Below, piece after piece: positions 18,680 through 28,136 of a DNA stretch of 64,000 bases. The position numbers and the translations under genes are program-made. Within the stretch, counting starts at the first letter, position 1. Each line of letters opens with the position of its first letter. The DNA is taken from assembly GCF_030848305.1 (NCBI RefSeq), contig NZ_CP114598.1, positions 1,054,001 through 1,118,000 on the forward strand. Reading direction: 5' to 3'. A model generated the notes under the pieces. It was given only the letters and a program-made list of their open reading frames with translations. It had not been told where the DNA came from and did not search any database. This DNA is from Akkermansia muciniphila (GTDB taxonomy: Bacteria; Verrucomicrobiota; Verrucomicrobiia; Verrucomicrobiales; Akkermansiaceae).

Positions 18680-18818
18680 CAACGCTGTATGGAGTCGTAT
18701 TCCGGTGCGGGCGCCGTAGCCCCGTGGGCCGGGGATTTGTTGTCCCCATCTCTTCCGGAAAGGTAAAGAATTAGACACCAGCCGGTTCATTCCGTTCGAT
18801 ACCTGGGTCAGTATGCCC

Positions 18819-19313
18819 TTATTTCTCCCGTTTTTCCGTCTGCATCCTGTTTTTCAGCCACTGGTAAATAACACGGTCGGAGGCGTCCGGTTTTCTGCTT
18901 GTCTGCATGCTGAATCCGTATTTAGTTCGGAAGTTGAAGACGGCCAGGGAAGGGCTCAGGCCGATGGAAAGCCCATCCATCCGTATTTCCACCTCTTGCG
19001 GGACATGGCTGGAAAAGTTGAGGCGCCCGGCATTGGTGACAGTTCCCACATAATTTTTAATCAGGGAAAGAATTGCCGGCTGAAGGGAAGAACCTCTGGA
19101 CATGGTCCGCGCGGCGGGCGAGCAAGGCTCTCTAAAAAGAACGGCAACGGGAGCATCCGCTGCGCGGGGAGCCGCGAGCTTGTCCATGGGAACGTTCCAC
19201 AGGAAAGAAAACAGAGCCGTTCCCGCCAGAAAAACGGGAATCGCCAGAATGGAGGCCCATAGGCGCAGCCTGTTTTTATTCCGTTTTTTGCCGTTGTCTT
19301 TCCCCCCAGTCAT
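18819..19313 (-). CDS. Single-pass membrane protein of unknown function
   Basis: The protein of about 164 residues has a basic N-terminus ([12 protein letters not shown]), one membrane helix ([20 protein letters not shown]) and an exported domain of about 125 residues. The end ([31 protein letters not shown]) is probably folded, but I recognise no family. An in-frame start at 19355 would add 14 residues before the same helix; neither start has a ribosome binding site. It lies between rtcB and msrAB on the same strand. 19356-19523 holds nothing recognisable. Confidence 0.55.
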   Translation of the reverse strand: MTGGKDNGKKRNKNRLRLWASILAIPVFLAGTALFSFLWNVPMDKLAAPRAADAPVAVLFREPCSPAARTMSRGSSLQPAILSLIKNYVGTVTNAGRLNFSSHVPQEVEIRMDGLSIGLSPSLAVFNFRTKYGFSMQTSRKPDASDRVIYQWLKNRMQTEKREK

Positions 19314-19523
19314 GGAAGAAGCTGAAGCATGGCATGGGTTCCCGGCAGTGTCCATCAGTAAATGCAGGGTAATGAAGCGTTGCCGGGCTGGATGCCCTTG
19401 CGGGGTTCTTTTGCATGGAGCTGAGAGAGAACGGGAGATATTCTTCCTGTTCCCGGGCGTTTTATGGCAACAGGTCCCACCCGGAAAGCCATGTTCCGGG
19501 TGGGGCGGGTATTGGGGCGCCTG

Positions 19524-20639
19524 CTATTCGGGTGCCTTGAAGTTATATACGGGCCTGATGCGTTCCACGATTTCCGCCGTTTCATGGATGTTGTCCAGCA
19601 CGCTCTCGCCATCCTTGTAGGCCATCGGCGCTTCATCCAACGTGGCGCGGGAAACGCAGGTGGAGAAGATACCCTGCATGGAAGCTTCGAATTCCTCCAG
19701 GGAGAGATTGGCTTTAGCCTTTTTGCGGGACATGCTGCGGCCTGCGCCGTGCGGGGATGAAGAATTGAATTCTTCATTTCCTTTGCCGATGCAGATGACG
19801 GAGCCGTCACGCATATTCAGGGGAACGATGAGTTTTTCTCCGCGTCCGGCCCGGACAGCTCCCTTGCGGATGATTTGGTCTTCCGCAATGTAGTTGTGCA
19901 CGGTGTCGAAACTTTCCAGATCAGCTGCATCGTCCAGCAGTTCATGCAGTATCACGCGGCGGTTCAGGGCTGCGAAGCGCTGGGCCGCCTTCATGTCCCG
20001 CATGTAGTTCAGCGTATCTTCTCCCTGAAGGTAGCAGAGTCCTTTCTTGCGTTCTTTGAGATAGGCGTCCGGACAAGTGTCCACGGCGATTTTCTGATAG
20101 CGTTCCGCAATCTTCAGGCCGAAATTGCGGGAACCGGAGTGGATGCACAGGAAAGCGTGTTCCTTCCCTTGCGCTATTTCAATAAAGTGGTTGCCTCCTC
20201 CCAGAGACCCCACGGAGCGGCGGTGCCTGTCTTTGTCCGTTCTCAGCACATCCATGCAGATGCGGGAGATTTCTTCATCCAGTTCCGGGTCGTCCAGCAG
20301 GGCTTGATGAACGGAGGAACGGGCGTGCATCCCGGACGGGACACGCTCGCGCAGGCGTGCGTCAAAGCTGGAAAAATCCGGTAGTCCGAACAGTCTGGCG
20401 GTAAGCACTCCGCAACCGATGTCCACGCCGATCAGATTGGGAATTACCTTATCCGTTTTCAATTCCGCCGTGAACCCGATGACGCAGCCGGCGCCGGCGT
20501 GCACGTCCGGCATGATGCGCACCCGGCTTCCTTCAAAGGCGGGGTGGTTGCAGACGTCCCTGATCTGGGTGCGGGCCAGGTCTTCCAGTTCATCCGTGAA
20601 CACGCGGGCTTCCGTGTATTTTCCGTCAATGGTGATCAT
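19524..20639 (-). CDS. rtcB: RtcB-family RNA-splicing ligase
   Basis: The 371-residue enzyme joins RNA ends (2',3'-cyclic phosphate or 3'-phosphate with 5'-OH) using GTP and Mn2+. Family motifs appear in order: MPDVHAGAGCVIGF, IGVDIGCGVLTARL with the metal-ligand cysteine, LGGGNHFIE, CIHSGSRNFG and SSPHGAGRSMSRKKA, which holds the histidine that is guanylylated. The length is that of the short bacterial form. No RtcA, RtcR or archease gene is nearby, so RNA repair rather than tRNA splicing is the likely role. The next gene upstream is a divergent LysR regulator. Confidence 0.93.
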   Translation of the reverse strand: MITIDGKYTEARVFTDELEDLARTQIRDVCNHPAFEGSRVRIMPDVHAGAGCVIGFTAELKTDKVIPNLIGVDIGCGVLTARLFGLPDFSSFDARLRERVPSGMHARSSVHQALLDDPELDEEISRICMDVLRTDKDRHRRSVGSLGGGNHFIEIAQGKEHAFLCIHSGSRNFGLKIAERYQKIAVDTCPDAYLKERKKGLCYLQGEDTLNYMRDMKAAQRFAALNRRVILHELLDDAADLESFDTVHNYIAEDQIIRKGAVRAGRGEKLIVPLNMRDGSVICIGKGNEEFNSSSPHGAGRSMSRKKAKANLSLEEFEASMQGIFSTCVSRATLDEAPMAYKDGESVLDNIHETAEIVERIRPVYNFKAPE

Positions 20640-20722
20640 GGTTTTATTCTTTTGGTTGAGGGGCGCAGAGATATTCGGAAAGCGCCTTCGCGCCCTGTGA
20701 CCTTGTTACCATAACGTATTTT

Positions 20723-20759
20723 TTGACTCTTGCATTATATAAGTATTCATATTATATAA
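20723..20759 (+). promoter_or_regulatory. A+T-rich promoter region with direct repeats before the LysR gene
   Basis: TTGACT (20723-20728) is followed by an A+T-rich stretch with two copies of ATTATATAA (20734-20742 and 20751-20759), 17 bases apart. The repeats could be operator half-sites for the LysR protein itself, and several -10-like boxes overlap them. The exact transcription start cannot be fixed. rtcB diverges from the same gap. Confidence 0.35.
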
Positions 20760-20769
20760 CTATAAAGTT

Positions 20770-21687
20770 ATGTTTGAGCATCTTTTCGCAGAACGGGGGC
20801 TGTCCCTGGACCGATTGAAAACCTTGATAGAAGTGGCCAAGGCCGGGAGCATTGCCGCTGCCGCCCGGGGGGACAGTGCGCGGCAGAGCCTGTATTCCCG
20901 GCAGATCAAGGAATTGGAGGAATTCTTCGGTGTGGAGCTGGCGAGCCGCCGCGGGAAAGTGCTGGCTCTTACCGGAGCCGGGTGGGAGCTGGTGAGGCTG
21001 GCCAGTGAAAGCCTGTGCCTGCTGGATGATTTCAAAAGCCGGAGCCGGAATCTGCCCTACCGGTTCACCATCGGAGCCGGGGACAGCCTGCATGCTTGGG
21101 TGGCGGCTCCCGTTCTGGCGAATATCCAGAAACGGGGGCTGCCGTGGCTTTTCGCGCTGGAGAACTTCCGCAACAGTGAGATTCCCTCTAAGCTCCAGAA
21201 TATGGATATAGACTTCGGCATCGTGCGTACCAGCGCGCTGGAGGCGGAAGGGTTGGAAAGCCGGGTCATTTGCTCCATGGATTATGCGCTGTACGTTCCT
21301 GTAGCCCTGGCCGGGAAAAAGGCGCGGGGGAGGAAGGAGGATTTTCTCCGTCTGCTGGAAATGTTCCCCCTGGCGACGCTGGGGAGCGGTTCCGGGTTTC
21401 ATGCGTTGCTGAAAAGGAACTGCGCTGAGTTCGGCATCAGGCTGCGGGTGCAGTGTGAAACGCAGTCGTTTCCTTTTGCGGCCCGCATGTTGAAGAGCGG
21501 GGCGTTTATGGCGATTCTGCCCTGTATGGCGGAAAAAGAACTGGGGGAGGGATTCGTCAAGGTTGCTCATCCGGCGCTGGACGGGTTGTCCCGCAGTATT
21601 TCCCTGGCCTGGAATCCGCGGTTGCTGCGCGTGAGGCCTTCAGCCAAACGGGTAATTGATGTTTTTTCCATCTCGGAACGGGAGTGA
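20770..21687 (+). CDS. LysR-family transcriptional regulator
   Basis: The 305-residue protein has an N-terminal winged helix-turn-helix (about residues 12-70, LKTLIEVAKAGSIAAAARGDSARQSLYSRQIKELEEFFG) and a C-terminal effector-binding domain (about 95-295). Residues SARQSLYSRQIKELE form the recognition helix region. The targets may be rtcB, which is divergent, or the convergent MFS gene 11 bases downstream, but neither is shown. The A+T-rich repeats just upstream suggest self-regulation. Confidence 0.85.
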   Translation: MFEHLFAERGLSLDRLKTLIEVAKAGSIAAAARGDSARQSLYSRQIKELEEFFGVELASRRGKVLALTGAGWELVRLASESLCLLDDFKSRSRNLPYRFTIGAGDSLHAWVAAPVLANIQKRGLPWLFALENFRNSEIPSKLQNMDIDFGIVRTSALEAEGLESRVICSMDYALYVPVALAGKKARGRKEDFLRLLEMFPLATLGSGSGFHALLKRNCAEFGIRLRVQCETQSFPFAARMLKSGAFMAILPCMAEKELGEGFVKVAHPALDGLSRSISLAWNPRLLRVRPSAKRVIDVFSISERE

Positions 21688-21698
21688 TGAAAGGAAAA

Positions 21699-22931
21699 TC
21701 AATCCGAATCCACGCCCAATTTATTTTTCCGGTAGTGGTCCAGGGAAATGCGGTAAAAATACACGATTGCCAGCAGATTCAGCAGGGCTCCCGCTCCGAA
21801 GGCCCAGTTCAGGTTCAGGTACGCGTAAATTTTGCCTCCCAGGAACATGCCTGTTCCCACCCCGATGTCAAAAGCGGTGAAAAATGTGGAATTGACGGCT
21901 CCCCGGTGGCCGCGGTCCGCCATGTTCAGTTTCATAGTCTGGAACGTGGGGATGAAAATGCCGAAACCGAAGCCGATGAGGATGGCGGAAGCGTAGTAAA
22001 TCCATTCCAGCGGCGCCAGCGCCAGCGCGCCGAAGCTGACGGTCAGAATGCCCAGGGAGATGACGGAAAGCTCCGCCACGCGTCCGCGGTCGATTTGTCT
22101 GCCTACCATGAATCTGGAGACCAGCATGCCCAGCCCCATCAGCGCGTAAAACAGCCCGGCGTATCTGAATCCGTGCATTTCCCCGTACAGGGCGGAATAC
22201 ACGGCCACCACGCCATAGGAGAAGGTGGCGATCATTACGTTCACCGCCAGCGGAATGCCCACGCGCAGCACCAGACGGTCCAGTACCTTTTTAGGCGTTT
22301 CATACACGGGCTCCTGAACAGGGCTCCCGGGAACGCGGATGAGAGATGCAATGCCCGCTCCGGCCAGGCACAGGAGCAGGGAGCTCCAGGTAATCACGTA
22401 AAAGCCGTACTGCTGGTATACCTGAAGGCCGATGACGGGGCCCAGGCACATGCCCAGCGTCATTGTCATGCCGAAGAAACCCAGGCCTTCCCCGCGGCGG
22501 GCAGGGGGGATGATATCCACCGCCATTGTCGGGCCGGAGGTGGTCATGCCTCCCCAGATCAGGCCCTGTATGAAACGCGTCAGGAAAAACGCCAGGGCGG
22601 TGGCGGCCGCAGCATACCCTGAAAAGGACAGGGCCAGCAGAATGTAAACCGTGATGTAAATCTTTTTGCGGTCTCCGGTATCCACCCGGTGTGCGAACCA
22701 GGGGCGGGAGATAATGGCGGCCAGAACATAAATGGACATGATCCAGCCCAGCCAGCCGGAGGAGACCTGCAATTGCCCCGTCAGATACAGCGGGAGAACG
22801 GGCACCAGTTCATAGAAGGCCAGCCCCGTCATTAAGTTGGCGCAACAGGCCAGGATGTAGTCCCGCGTCCAGAGAGGCGCTTTGACGGATGGTGCGGTTC
22901 CCGCCGCCAATTCATCTCTGGTCCGGGTCAT
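21699..22931 (-). CDS. MFS transporter
   Basis: The 410-residue protein has about 12 hydrophobic helices in two halves and the MFS loop 2-3 pattern (SRPWFAHRVDTGDRKKIY), so it is an inner-membrane secondary transporter. Other segments include FIQGLIWGGMTTSGPTMAVDIIPPARRGEGLGFFG, which resembles drug or sugar efflux members. The central loop (VPGSPVQEPVYETPKKVLDR) is short. The substrate cannot be told from sequence. It ends 11 bases from the convergent LysR gene. Confidence 0.85.
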   Translation of the reverse strand: MTRTRDELAAGTAPSVKAPLWTRDYILACCANLMTGLAFYELVPVLPLYLTGQLQVSSGWLGWIMSIYVLAAIISRPWFAHRVDTGDRKKIYITVYILLALSFSGYAAAATALAFFLTRFIQGLIWGGMTTSGPTMAVDIIPPARRGEGLGFFGMTMTLGMCLGPVIGLQVYQQYGFYVITWSSLLLCLAGAGIASLIRVPGSPVQEPVYETPKKVLDRLVLRVGIPLAVNVMIATFSYGVVAVYSALYGEMHGFRYAGLFYALMGLGMLVSRFMVGRQIDRGRVAELSVISLGILTVSFGALALAPLEWIYYASAILIGFGFGIFIPTFQTMKLNMADRGHRGAVNSTFFTAFDIGVGTGMFLGGKIYAYLNLNWAFGAGALLNLLAIVYFYRISLDHYRKNKLGVDSD

Positions 22932-22978
22932 GCAGGGGTTGTACAGCCGTTGGGAAAAGTTTCAAACGGCCTGACGTG

Positions 22979-23200
22979 TCATGATGATGAGGAGCGGGGA
23001 AGGGACGGATTGTCCAGATTGATGGTCAGGCATCTTTCACAGGTTGAATCCGTCTTCCATTCCTGTATGGGGCCGGGCAGTTCCGATGCGTTCACGATTA
23101 TTTCTCCAGGCAGCAGGGCGCTTCCCTGTTTAGAGCATGCCTCAAAAAGGAAGCTGATGAAGAGAGGGAGGAAAACGGCAAGAAGACGAAGCAGAAGCAT
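22979..23200 (-). CDS. Possible small lipoprotein
   Basis: The 73-residue frame starts with a strong hydrophobic signal and lipobox-like end (LLAVFLPLFISFLFEAC), then 50 mostly polar residues with a CERC motif. A weak purine stretch precedes the ATG. No family is recognised and the length is short, so this may be a real small lipoprotein or a chance frame. It lies upstream of the MFS gene on the same strand. Confidence 0.4.
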   Translation of the reverse strand: MLLLRLLAVFLPLFISFLFEACSKQGSALLPGEIIVNASELPGPIQEWKTDSTCERCLTINLDNPSLPRSSSS

Positions 23201-23346
23201 TTATTCATTCTTCTTATATAGTTTTTATTGCATGTCAAAAGAATAGAGAGTGCGATATGCACCGGGAAAGATGACGCTGGCTCCCGCTCCGGAATATGCC
23301 TTCTTTTTTGCGTGCAGGACGGCGTGGGCATGGTAGGGTACATGGT

Positions 23347-23904
23347 ATGAGTGTAATCACCAAACGTGGAGACAGCGGCGAAACGGACCTGATGTTCGGC
23401 AGGCGGAGTCCCAAGACAGCGCCGCGCATTGAAGCTTACGGAACGGTGGATGAATTAAATTCCCTGATTGGCGTGGTGCGCCATTCCGGGGTAAGCTCCC
23501 GGACGGTGGAGATGCTGGACGGCGTCCAGGCGCGTCTGGTGGGAGCCATGGGGGAACTGGCTACGCTGGAGGAAGATTTGCCCAAATATGACGCCAAGGG
23601 GTACGCCCGCATTACGGCGGAAGATGTGACATGGCTGGAGGAACAGGCTCATCTGCTGGAAAAGGAATGCGACATCCGTTTCAAAGGCTGGGCCCGCCCG
23701 GGCAAGGAAGGATCGCTGGGTTCCGCATATTTGGACCTGGCCCGTTCCGTCTGCCGCCGTGCGGAACGCCGTGTGGTTGCATTGAGGCTGGATCATGCCC
23801 TGAGCAACGTGAACACAGCCTTGTTTCTGAACCGCCTTTCCGATCTCTGCTGGGTGCTGGCCCGTTTTGAGGCGCTGGCCGCAGGGGAAAAGGGCCACGC
23901 CTGA
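23347..23904 (+). CDS. Cob(I)alamin adenosyltransferase (PduO type)
   Basis: The 185-residue enzyme transfers adenosine from ATP to cob(I)alamin to make coenzyme B12. The PduO-type signatures are present: TKRGDSGETDLMFGRR near the N-terminus (ATP loop), EAYGTVDELNSLIG, and the C-terminal SAYLDLARSVCRRAERRVVAL. The start at 23347 is used because the conserved N-terminus begins MSVITKRGD; the frame extends 17 codons upstream without homology. Its presence implies use of B12-dependent enzymes such as methylmalonyl-CoA mutase, which is not in this window. Confidence 0.92.
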   Translation: MSVITKRGDSGETDLMFGRRSPKTAPRIEAYGTVDELNSLIGVVRHSGVSSRTVEMLDGVQARLVGAMGELATLEEDLPKYDAKGYARITAEDVTWLEEQAHLLEKECDIRFKGWARPGKEGSLGSAYLDLARSVCRRAERRVVALRLDHALSNVNTALFLNRLSDLCWVLARFEALAAGEKGHA

Positions 23905-24008
23905 GCAGGCCGTTTCCGCCCGTCTTCCTTGCGTATCTGCGTGGTTCCTGTGTCGGGAGAAGCCCGGAAAGAATGGTTTTGCCGCAGCTCCATGTCCGGA
24001 GGGCAAAG

Positions 24009-24041
24009 CCCCCGGAATTGTTCTTCGTTATCTCCGGGGGG
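24009..24041 (-). terminator. Hairpin after the cupin gene
   Basis: CCCCCGGA (24009-24016) pairs with TCCGGGGG (24033-24040). On the minus strand it starts 11 bases after the cupin stop and is followed by CTTTGCCC, a short T-run. It sits between the convergent adenosyltransferase and cupin genes and may stop both transcripts. Confidence 0.4.
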
Positions 24042-24051
24042 AGCTTCCCGG

Positions 24052-24390
24052 TCAATCCAGCGGCAGGATGGAAGTAACCAGCATTTTGAACCGTTCCCGG
24101 GCAATGACGGAGTGAGGCACTCCGGCGGGAATCAGAAGGCTTTTTCCCTGGGGCAGAATAACTTCTTCATTGCCCACGGTGAAGTACGCCGTCCCGTCCA
24201 GAATCTGTATCAGCGCAGGACCGGGCGTCTGGTGAGTGGGAAGGAGCTGTTCGCTGTCAAAGGCCAGAATGGTCATGTTGACCCCTTTGGAGCGTACAAG
24301 GGCCAGACTGGTGATTTGCCCTTCGCGGTAATCGGTCAGATCGGCGTAATTGAAGGGCGTGCGTTCGGGGAGGCGCTGAATGGATGTCAT
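24052..24390 (-). CDS. Small single-domain cupin protein
   Basis: The 112-residue protein is a single cupin barrel. Motif 1 is PTHQTPGPALIQILDGTAYFTVG and motif 2 is ILPQGKSLLIPAGVPHSVIA, with histidines in both, so a metal site is likely. Such proteins bind small ligands or act as isomerases or dioxygenases; which one applies here is unknown. The start at 24390 has AAGGATG upstream; the longer frame to 24483 adds a proline-rich, unlike-protein stretch. Confidence 0.75.
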   Translation of the reverse strand: MTSIQRLPERTPFNYADLTDYREGQITSLALVRSKGVNMTILAFDSEQLLPTHQTPGPALIQILDGTAYFTVGNEEVILPQGKSLLIPAGVPHSVIARERFKMLVTSILPLD

Positions 24391-24551
24391 ACAAATTGGA
24401 CATCCTTGTTGGCTCTTCCCGTTTCTCCATGACAGGCTTCCGGGAAAAAGGTCCGCTCCAGACCCGGGAGCGGACCTTGGCATTCAGCATTCATATGGTG
24501 CTTACTTACGGAGTCAGCGTCCTGAATTCATAGGCGTGAGGTCGAGTTCAC

Positions 24552-24595
24552 AAGTAAACAACAATTTTTCTATATATGAAAAATACAATTTACTT
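24552..24595. other. A+T-rich hairpin between the cupin and RNase R genes
   Basis: AAGTAAA (24552-24558) pairs with TTTACTT (24589-24595), and inside it TTTTTC pairs with GAAAAA around a TATATAT loop. The element contrasts with the G+C-rich surroundings. It lies 73-116 bases past the RNase R stop and upstream of the cupin gene, so it may end the rnr transcript or serve the cupin promoter. Confidence 0.35.
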
Positions 24596-24667
24596 CAAGA
24601 GAATTTCTGCAGGAAAGTTCGGATTCAGCATCCGTATGAGGTTGTTTCCAAATGCGGGCATCTGCCG

Positions 24668-26938
24668 TCAGCGGTTCCGCCGCCCGCGGCCGGATGTGCG
24701 CTTCTCCTGTTTGGCGGGGAAGGCCGTTTTTTCCGTTTGCCGCGGTTTCTTCCGTGAGACGATGGCGAAATCCGCCCACTGCTGCTCCCTGTCCACTTTC
24801 ACGGGAATGACGGGAACGCGCAGCCCCGCGCACAGCACGGAACCATGGTCGTTTTTCCAGCGGCTGGCAAACGCCTCATACACCCAACGGCCGCCGGGAA
24901 GTTTGTCCGGCTTGACCAGCCCCTTAATCTGGAGGCGCGGGATTTCCAGCAGCACGCCGAAGTGGCGCGTTTCCGTAACCAGAGCTTCGTGCACTTCCGG
25001 ATGATCCGTGTAGCACTGACCTTCCAGCCATTCGAAGAGTTTCATCCGGTTCGCGTCCTTTTCCGCGCTGGCGGAAATGCGTTCCGTCTCTGAAATGTGT
25101 TCCGCGTCTTCCTCCAGCCTGCCTGCACTGCCTGCTCCTTTGGCTCCTTTGGGAGGATTGGACAGCAGGGGATTCAGGGAGCGGTGAACCACCAGGTCCG
25201 CGTAACGGCGGATGGGGCTGGTAAAATGGCAGTAATTGGGAGTGGCCAGGCCGTAGTGGCCCAGGGGTTCCGTGTCGTACCTGGCCCTCATCAGGCTTTT
25301 CAGGAGCGCCAGTTTAAGCAATTGCTCGTCCGGGGAATCCTTGATGGACTTCATCAGTTCATTCAGGTACTGGCGTTGTCCGATATCGTGGACGGGATGC
25401 CCGTACAGTTTGCACAGCTGGCCGAATTCAAACAGTTTGGAGGAATCCGGTTCTTCGTGAACACGGTAGATGGTGGGACGGTTCCCGTTTTTCAGAGCCA
25501 GGGCCACGGCCTCGTTGGCGGCCAGCATGCACTCCTCAATAAGCTGATGGCTTTCATCGTATTCTTCCGTGATGATGCCCGTCACGCGGCCGTCCTTGTC
25601 CATAACGGCTCTCACTTCCGGGAAGTCCAGATCCAGGGCTCCCTTGGCGTAGCGGTTGCGGCGCAGGATGGAGGCCAGATTCCAGGCTTCCCGCACCGTG
25701 GAGGGAACTTCCCCCTTGTTGTTTCCTTTCAGCATGGCGAAGGCCTCCTGATAGGTCAGGCGCGCCTTGCTGCGGATGAAAGCGTCCGCAAAGCGTGTAC
25801 GGAGCATCTTCCCCTTTTGATCAAATTTCATTTCGCATACTTTTGTCAGGCGCACGACATCCGGCCGCAGGCTGCACAAATCGTCGGAAAGGCGGGGAGG
25901 GAGCATCGGAAGGACGCGGTCCGGCAGGTACGTGGAATTGCCGCGGCGCAGGGCTTCCCCATCCAACGCGCCGCCGGGCCTGACGAAATGGGAGACGTCC
26001 GCAATGTGAACGGCCAGCGTCCAGCCGGACGGAGTGGCCGTGATGGAAATGGCGTCGTCAAAATCCCTGGCGCTTGCCGGGTCAATGGTGATGACGGTCC
26101 GGTCCGTCCAGTCTTCCCGGCGGGCGAGTTCCTCGGGGGAAGGGTTTTGAGGCAGCGTTTCCAGTTCCCGGAGCACGGAGGCGGGGAATTCCGTGGAAAG
26201 GCCATATTTTCTGATAACGGCTTCCATGTCCACGTGGGGTTCGTCCGGATAGCCGAGCACCTCCACGATTTTCCCGCGCGGGGCTTTCTTTTCCTCACCG
26301 CAGGGTACGGGCTCCACGGAAACCAGTTGGCCGGGAAGCACCTCCATGGCGGGTTTTTCCGCCAGTTCAATGGATGACGGAGAGCTTACGCCGTCTCCCA
26401 GCACGCGGCCCAGCTTGTTCTTTCCGGTGCGGAAGACGCCAAGCCAGCGGGAGTGCGCGCGTTCCGTCACTTCCTCCACGCGGGCTTTCATGCCGGCATC
26501 CAGGGAAGAAAAGCGGTCCCTGCGGATATTCCTCCGGCCCTTGGCCGTCTTGCGTTCCACGCGCACGGCCACCCGGTCCCCGTCCAGGGCATTGCCCAGA
26601 TGGTTGGGTTTAAGTTCCAGCTCCGGAATGGCTTCCGTGTCCCATCCCAGGGCCGCAGCGGCGGGGTCCCCTTTTCTGGGGAGAAAAAGAATCTTGCCGG
26701 AGCGCAGGATGCGGATCATGCCATGCACTAGGTTCCGGCGTTCCCGCTTTAAAGCGTATCTGCCCTTTTGCAGCCGCACGAGTTTTCCCTCCTCCTCCAT
26801 CTGGTCCACCAGGGCGCGGAAATACAGCTTCTGCCGGGAATCCACGTTCAGGGCGCGGGTCAGTTCGGATTTGCTCTGGGGTTCGTAACGTCCGTCTTCC
26901 ATGTGACGGATCAGGCGGTCTTTGAGGGAATGATTCAT
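24668..26938 (-). CDS. rnr: Ribonuclease R
   Basis: The 756-residue 3'-5' exoribonuclease degrades structured RNA and takes part in RNA quality control. An N-terminal winged-helix domain (about 5-75) is followed by cold-shock OB folds, the RNB catalytic domain and an S1 domain (about 640-715). The RNB metal-binding aspartates are in DPASARDFDDAISI near residue 289, with FDQKGK, SKARLTYQEAF and the late HFTSPIRRYADLVVHR motif. The C-terminus is basic. The start at 26938 (MNHSLKDRL) fits the family; the frame is open to 27085, so the start is uncertain. A tail rich in lysine and arginine follows the S1 domain. Confidence 0.93.
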   Translation of the reverse strand: MNHSLKDRLIRHMEDGRYEPQSKSELTRALNVDSRQKLYFRALVDQMEEEGKLVRLQKGRYALKRERRNLVHGMIRILRSGKILFLPRKGDPAAAALGWDTEAIPELELKPNHLGNALDGDRVAVRVERKTAKGRRNIRRDRFSSLDAGMKARVEEVTERAHSRWLGVFRTGKNKLGRVLGDGVSSPSSIELAEKPAMEVLPGQLVSVEPVPCGEEKKAPRGKIVEVLGYPDEPHVDMEAVIRKYGLSTEFPASVLRELETLPQNPSPEELARREDWTDRTVITIDPASARDFDDAISITATPSGWTLAVHIADVSHFVRPGGALDGEALRRGNSTYLPDRVLPMLPPRLSDDLCSLRPDVVRLTKVCEMKFDQKGKMLRTRFADAFIRSKARLTYQEAFAMLKGNNKGEVPSTVREAWNLASILRRNRYAKGALDLDFPEVRAVMDKDGRVTGIITEEYDESHQLIEECMLAANEAVALALKNGNRPTIYRVHEEPDSSKLFEFGQLCKLYGHPVHDIGQRQYLNELMKSIKDSPDEQLLKLALLKSLMRARYDTEPLGHYGLATPNYCHFTSPIRRYADLVVHRSLNPLLSNPPKGAKGAGSAGRLEEDAEHISETERISASAEKDANRMKLFEWLEGQCYTDHPEVHEALVTETRHFGVLLEIPRLQIKGLVKPDKLPGGRWVYEAFASRWKNDHGSVLCAGLRVPVIPVKVDREQQWADFAIVSRKKPRQTEKTAFPAKQEKRTSGRGRRNR

Positions 26939-27130
26939 TTTGCGGAAGTTCCGGGAAAAGGTGTCTCCCATTCCCATGAGAGCCATCATAGGGCGGTTTG
27001 CGCGCCGCTTCAAGGCGCGGGCGGTGCATGCCGCGTTCGTCAGTGGTTTTTGGCCAGCTGCCGGGCATGCCGTTGTACGGAGCATGTCCGCAGTCCGTCT
27101 AGGGATTTTTTTAACTATGTGGTATATGTA

Positions 27131-27159
27131 TTGACAATGATTTGTTTTTTGGATTTAAC
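27131..27159 (+). promoter_or_regulatory. Predicted promoter of the three-gene secreted operon
   Basis: TTGACA (27131-27136) is a perfect -35 box, with TTTAAC (27154-27159) after 17 bases as -10 box. Transcription would start near 27166, leaving a leader of about 12 bases before the ATG at 27178. This supports that start over the in-frame ATG at 27142. Confidence 0.5.
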
Positions 27160-27177
27160 GATGTTTGGTCGTTTTTT

Positions 27178-28128
27178 ATGAAAACATTTATTTTCCCGTT
27201 TTTGGCCTGCTGTTTCCTGGTGTTCAACGCGCTGGCGTCCAAGGGCGTTGAAATACGGCATAAAACCCAGTTCTGCGCGGCGGAAGTATATTTCAGGTAT
27301 CCCGATCGCAACCCTCCCCAAGAGGAGATAGACAAAAGCAACAGAGAAAGAACAACCGTCACCCTCCGGGAATACATCGCCCTGACCGCCACGCTGGACG
27401 GCAAAGAGCTTCCCGAAGGCACCCGGTGTGACTGGTCCGCCGTGGAAGGAGTGGAATATTTCAAACTTGCAATTGATAATGATAAACCGGATCAAGCTAC
27501 CGTCGATATCAATACCCTGGCCAAAACGCGTCAGACGCTCAAGGTGAAGGCTGAGGTGGACGGAGTGGAGCAGATGGTGGAATTCACCCTCATCCCGCCC
27601 CAGGGGCTGATGTACGCGGGGGCGGAGAGCCCTTTCCGGCAGGCGGAGGAAGAAGCGGCCAAGGTGGGATGCACCGTGGGGCTGAGCGCCCTCCGCATCC
27701 TGCGCGTGTATCCCTTGAACGTCAGCTTCACCAATCTTTACTCCCTGGAGCTGCATGCCGGTTATGATCCCGACCCTCTTCCGGACCATCCCCTGGTCAG
27801 TGAGCATGCGCCTTTGCTGGAGCCCGCACGGGTTTCCGTCACCAATGAAGTCTATGACAGCACCAACTGCCTGTATCCGCCGGCGCTCATTGACGCGTTC
27901 TCGGGTTCCATCGGCTGGACGTGGAAGTGCCGCTGGCAGATATTCGGATGCACGGATAAACCCCAAGGCGGCAGGTACACGAAAGAAAAAGTGCTCTGGG
28001 ATTTCAACACGGATCAGGTTTTCTCCATCAGGCGCGATCCCGATACGGGAACGGTGCACTACCGGATCCAGAAGTTCAAGGGATTGAACAAAAATGACCC
28101 GGGCATCGTCACCGCAACAAGCAACTGA
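27178..28128 (+). CDS. Secreted protein of unknown function (operon gene 1)
   Basis: The 316-residue protein has a signal peptide (MKTFIFPFLACCFLVFNALA). Residues about 55-140 look like a beta-sandwich or Ig-like domain (REYIALTATLDGKELPEGTRCDWSAVEGVEYF, then QTLKVKAEVDGVEQMVEFTLIPP). The rest has several cysteines, possibly disulfide-bonded outside the cytoplasm. I recognise no family. It is the first of three closely spaced genes of secreted proteins; the next starts 8 bases after its stop codon. Confidence 0.7.
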   Translation: MKTFIFPFLACCFLVFNALASKGVEIRHKTQFCAAEVYFRYPDRNPPQEEIDKSNRERTTVTLREYIALTATLDGKELPEGTRCDWSAVEGVEYFKLAIDNDKPDQATVDINTLAKTRQTLKVKAEVDGVEQMVEFTLIPPQGLMYAGAESPFRQAEEEAAKVGCTVGLSALRILRVYPLNVSFTNLYSLELHAGYDPDPLPDHPLVSEHAPLLEPARVSVTNEVYDSTNCLYPPALIDAFSGSIGWTWKCRWQIFGCTDKPQGGRYTKEKVLWDFNTDQVFSIRRDPDTGTVHYRIQKFKGLNKNDPGIVTATSN

Positions 28129-28136
28129 TTTTCTTT

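Noticed and set aside
24552-24595. A+T-rich hairpin read as a transposon end.
   Set aside because: No partner repeat, target duplication or transposase is nearby; a transcript-end or leader structure is simpler.
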